Source: Pseudoduganella rivuli (GTDB lineage Bacteria > Pseudomonadota > Gammaproteobacteria > Burkholderiales > Burkholderiaceae_D). Taken from it: a stretch of 64,000 bases of DNA. The translations under genes and the position numbers were made by a program. Below the pieces are notes generated by a model. The model saw nothing but the letters and a program-made list of their open reading frames with translations, was not told the DNA's origin and searched no databases. Positions 63,901 through 64,000 of this stretch are shown piece by piece; positions within the stretch are counted from its first letter, which is position 1, and the number at the start of each line of letters is the position of its first letter. The stretch is taken from assembly GCF_009674485.1 (NCBI RefSeq), contig NZ_WKJJ01000006.1, forward strand, positions 248,001 to 312,000, read 5' to 3'.

Positions 63901-64000
63901 TGCGTTTCCGTCACGCCGGTGATGCTCTGCAGCGATTTTTCCAGGCGGTTGATGATTTCCCGCTCCACGGTTTCCGGCGACGCGCCCGGATAGGGAACGG
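60921..64000 (-). CDS. RND efflux permease (AcrB/HAE-1-like), C-terminal 1026 residues, N-terminus off right edge
   Basis: Over 1000 residues of an RND pump inner-membrane protein. Visible are the porter domain start (EREIINRLEKSLQSITGV), the central membrane motif GVLIDDAIVVRENIVRHMQ with its acidic residues, the second half with QSDYGTIMIDVRTPS, and the last helices with GLVAKNAILLLDAARKREEEG and GGTITSTILTLLVVPTFYDS. Only the first helix and the beginning of the porter domain are missing. It exchanges protons for exported drugs or other compounds, with a membrane-fusion protein probably encoded to the right. A terminator follows. Confidence 0.93.
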   Translation of the reverse strand, partial: VPYPGASPETVEREIINRLEKSLQSITGVTETQSTASEGQARIQMKFTFSKNLIEATDEIRNSIASVRYKLPIEMREPIVQRLDISAEPIMQMSLSSKSQSHAQISRLAEDQLADRFRGIDGVASVSVNGSLRRELSVLLRAEKLREYNVSISDVTNALRNQNTNAPVGKVRGALDEKSIRLVGRIERPEDFQSVVVKRRGDEIIRLGQLATIEDGFADINNVSIRSGKPNVGIAVTRSRDASTVKVANAIRDMVKTMNKEFPDGTTIEVVQDGGEESENNLDNVIESLAFGACLTIFVVYAFLNSWRSTLITALSLPTSVIAAFIAVWLCGFTLNFMTLLGLSLAIGVLIDDAIVVRENIVRHMQMGSNRRKAALEGTAEIGLAVAATTFSIMAVFIPVAVMPGVSGEWFRPFALTVTCSVLVSLFISFTLDPMLSAYWGDPPDHHTAPKKGLGKILQRFNDWFDHQADRYGNVIGWALHHRRWMVVITLVSLAAALGLHIKFGGSSFLPQSDYGTIMIDVRTPSSSSLEYSRLKLEKAAELARSMPETKQTNSYVNLSGGRIYVDLGKKNERKRTAAEAATELREKLSHLVGAEYVVLDDLSNGNRKPIQVEFTGPDTRKLMAITSAYMDKLRQVPGAVDVGLSEQDPKDELQIELDRGLANSMGISAGDAAQALRVAFAGIEVGDWVDPTGETRDVAVRLHPADRTSAENIERLPIAVSGTSQMVPLDQIARVTMGKGPATITHKDGKRLIAVSANAQGRSTGEVTADAMKLAKQIDFPPGYGLSLGGAGKDQKELFTAMTIALVSGIGLMYLILVMQFGSFTAPVAVMLSLPLSLIGVVLALLLTKGTLNLMSFIGIIMLMGLVAKNAILLLDAARKREEEGYGREDALMHAGRMRLRPILMTTFALIAGMLPVALGAGEGGEFYRPLAVAIIGGTITSTILTLLVVPTFYDSIEISRDRMVAKFGRRAERWNALVAFLLTFIEALLTLTFIRLIYRSVMWAVRRATGKGGKLEAAAPKVV

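Noticed and set aside
1-64000. tRNA, rRNA, CRISPR arrays, intact insertion sequences, prophage or replication origin
   Set aside because: None was recognised by eye on either strand; small RNA genes without strong primary-sequence signatures could have been missed.

Overview
The window reads as chromosome of a high-GC betaproteobacterium, most likely an Oxalobacteraceae member (Janthinobacterium/Duganella/Massilia-like). This rests on protein character (DUF2970, a YpfJ-type metallopeptidase, several chitinases, very large c-di-GMP sensor proteins), gene density and GC-rich codon use. It is an inference; no rRNA or tRNA gene is present to confirm it.

Region 1 (1-19.9 kb, all on the minus strand) is a biosynthetic gene cluster. 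Read in the direction of transcription it starts with a tiny MbtH-like gene (19631 to 19452, TTG start). It continues with a caspase/gingipain-fold protein, a CxxC-CxxC protein, a TonB-dependent receptor, a C-A-T NRPS module, a stand-alone LanB-type dehydratase N-terminal (PEARL-like) protein, an EntD-type phosphopantetheinyl transferase, an MFS exporter and a second C-A-T NRPS module. From the first NRPS onward most genes overlap by 4-20 bases, so they form one operon. A Fur-box-like sequence lies upstream of the MbtH gene. Receptor, exporter, PPTase, MbtH and the Fur-like site suggest a secreted metallophore, but there is no thioesterase and the LanB-like enzyme has no visible precursor peptide. 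Beyond a DUF1993 gene with its own strong sigma-70-type promoter lies a second set: a 2OG-Fe(II) oxygenase, a 2-deoxy-scyllo-inosose-synthase-like cyclase, a bicupin and an SDR cut by the window edge. A cyclitol pathway beside a NRPS/LanB operon is the most unusual feature of the window.

Region 2 (20-36.8 kb) holds a YciI-like secreted protein, a Tat-exported alginate-lyase-family lipoprotein with a LamG-like domain, a periplasmic binding-protein-like protein, a SUV3-type RNA helicase divergent from a YigZ/IMPACT gene, a 2442-residue filamentous-haemagglutinin-type exoprotein with a long Ala/Glu/Lys tail, a zinc metallopeptidase, a sigma-factor gene remnant, and a LuxR-type regulator.

Region 3 (37-46.4 kb) is a chitin-utilisation block: two GH18 and one GH19 chitinases, all with the same type of N-terminal chitin-binding module, with a JmjC/cupin-8 hydroxylase between them. 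It is followed by a DUF4214 exported protein, a cache-domain protein and a DUF2970 membrane protein.

Region 4 (46.4-56 kb) is signalling: a beta-propeller diguanylate cyclase divergent from a three-gene set (hybrid histidine kinase, HD-GYP response regulator, REC-REC-kinase). Region 5 (56-64 kb) has a hypothetical protein, a TcyP-type cystine symporter, a histidine phosphatase coupled to NAD(P)H-hydrate dehydratase, a small lipoprotein, a REP-like element, an intrinsic terminator and the 3' part of an RND efflux pump gene running off the right edge.
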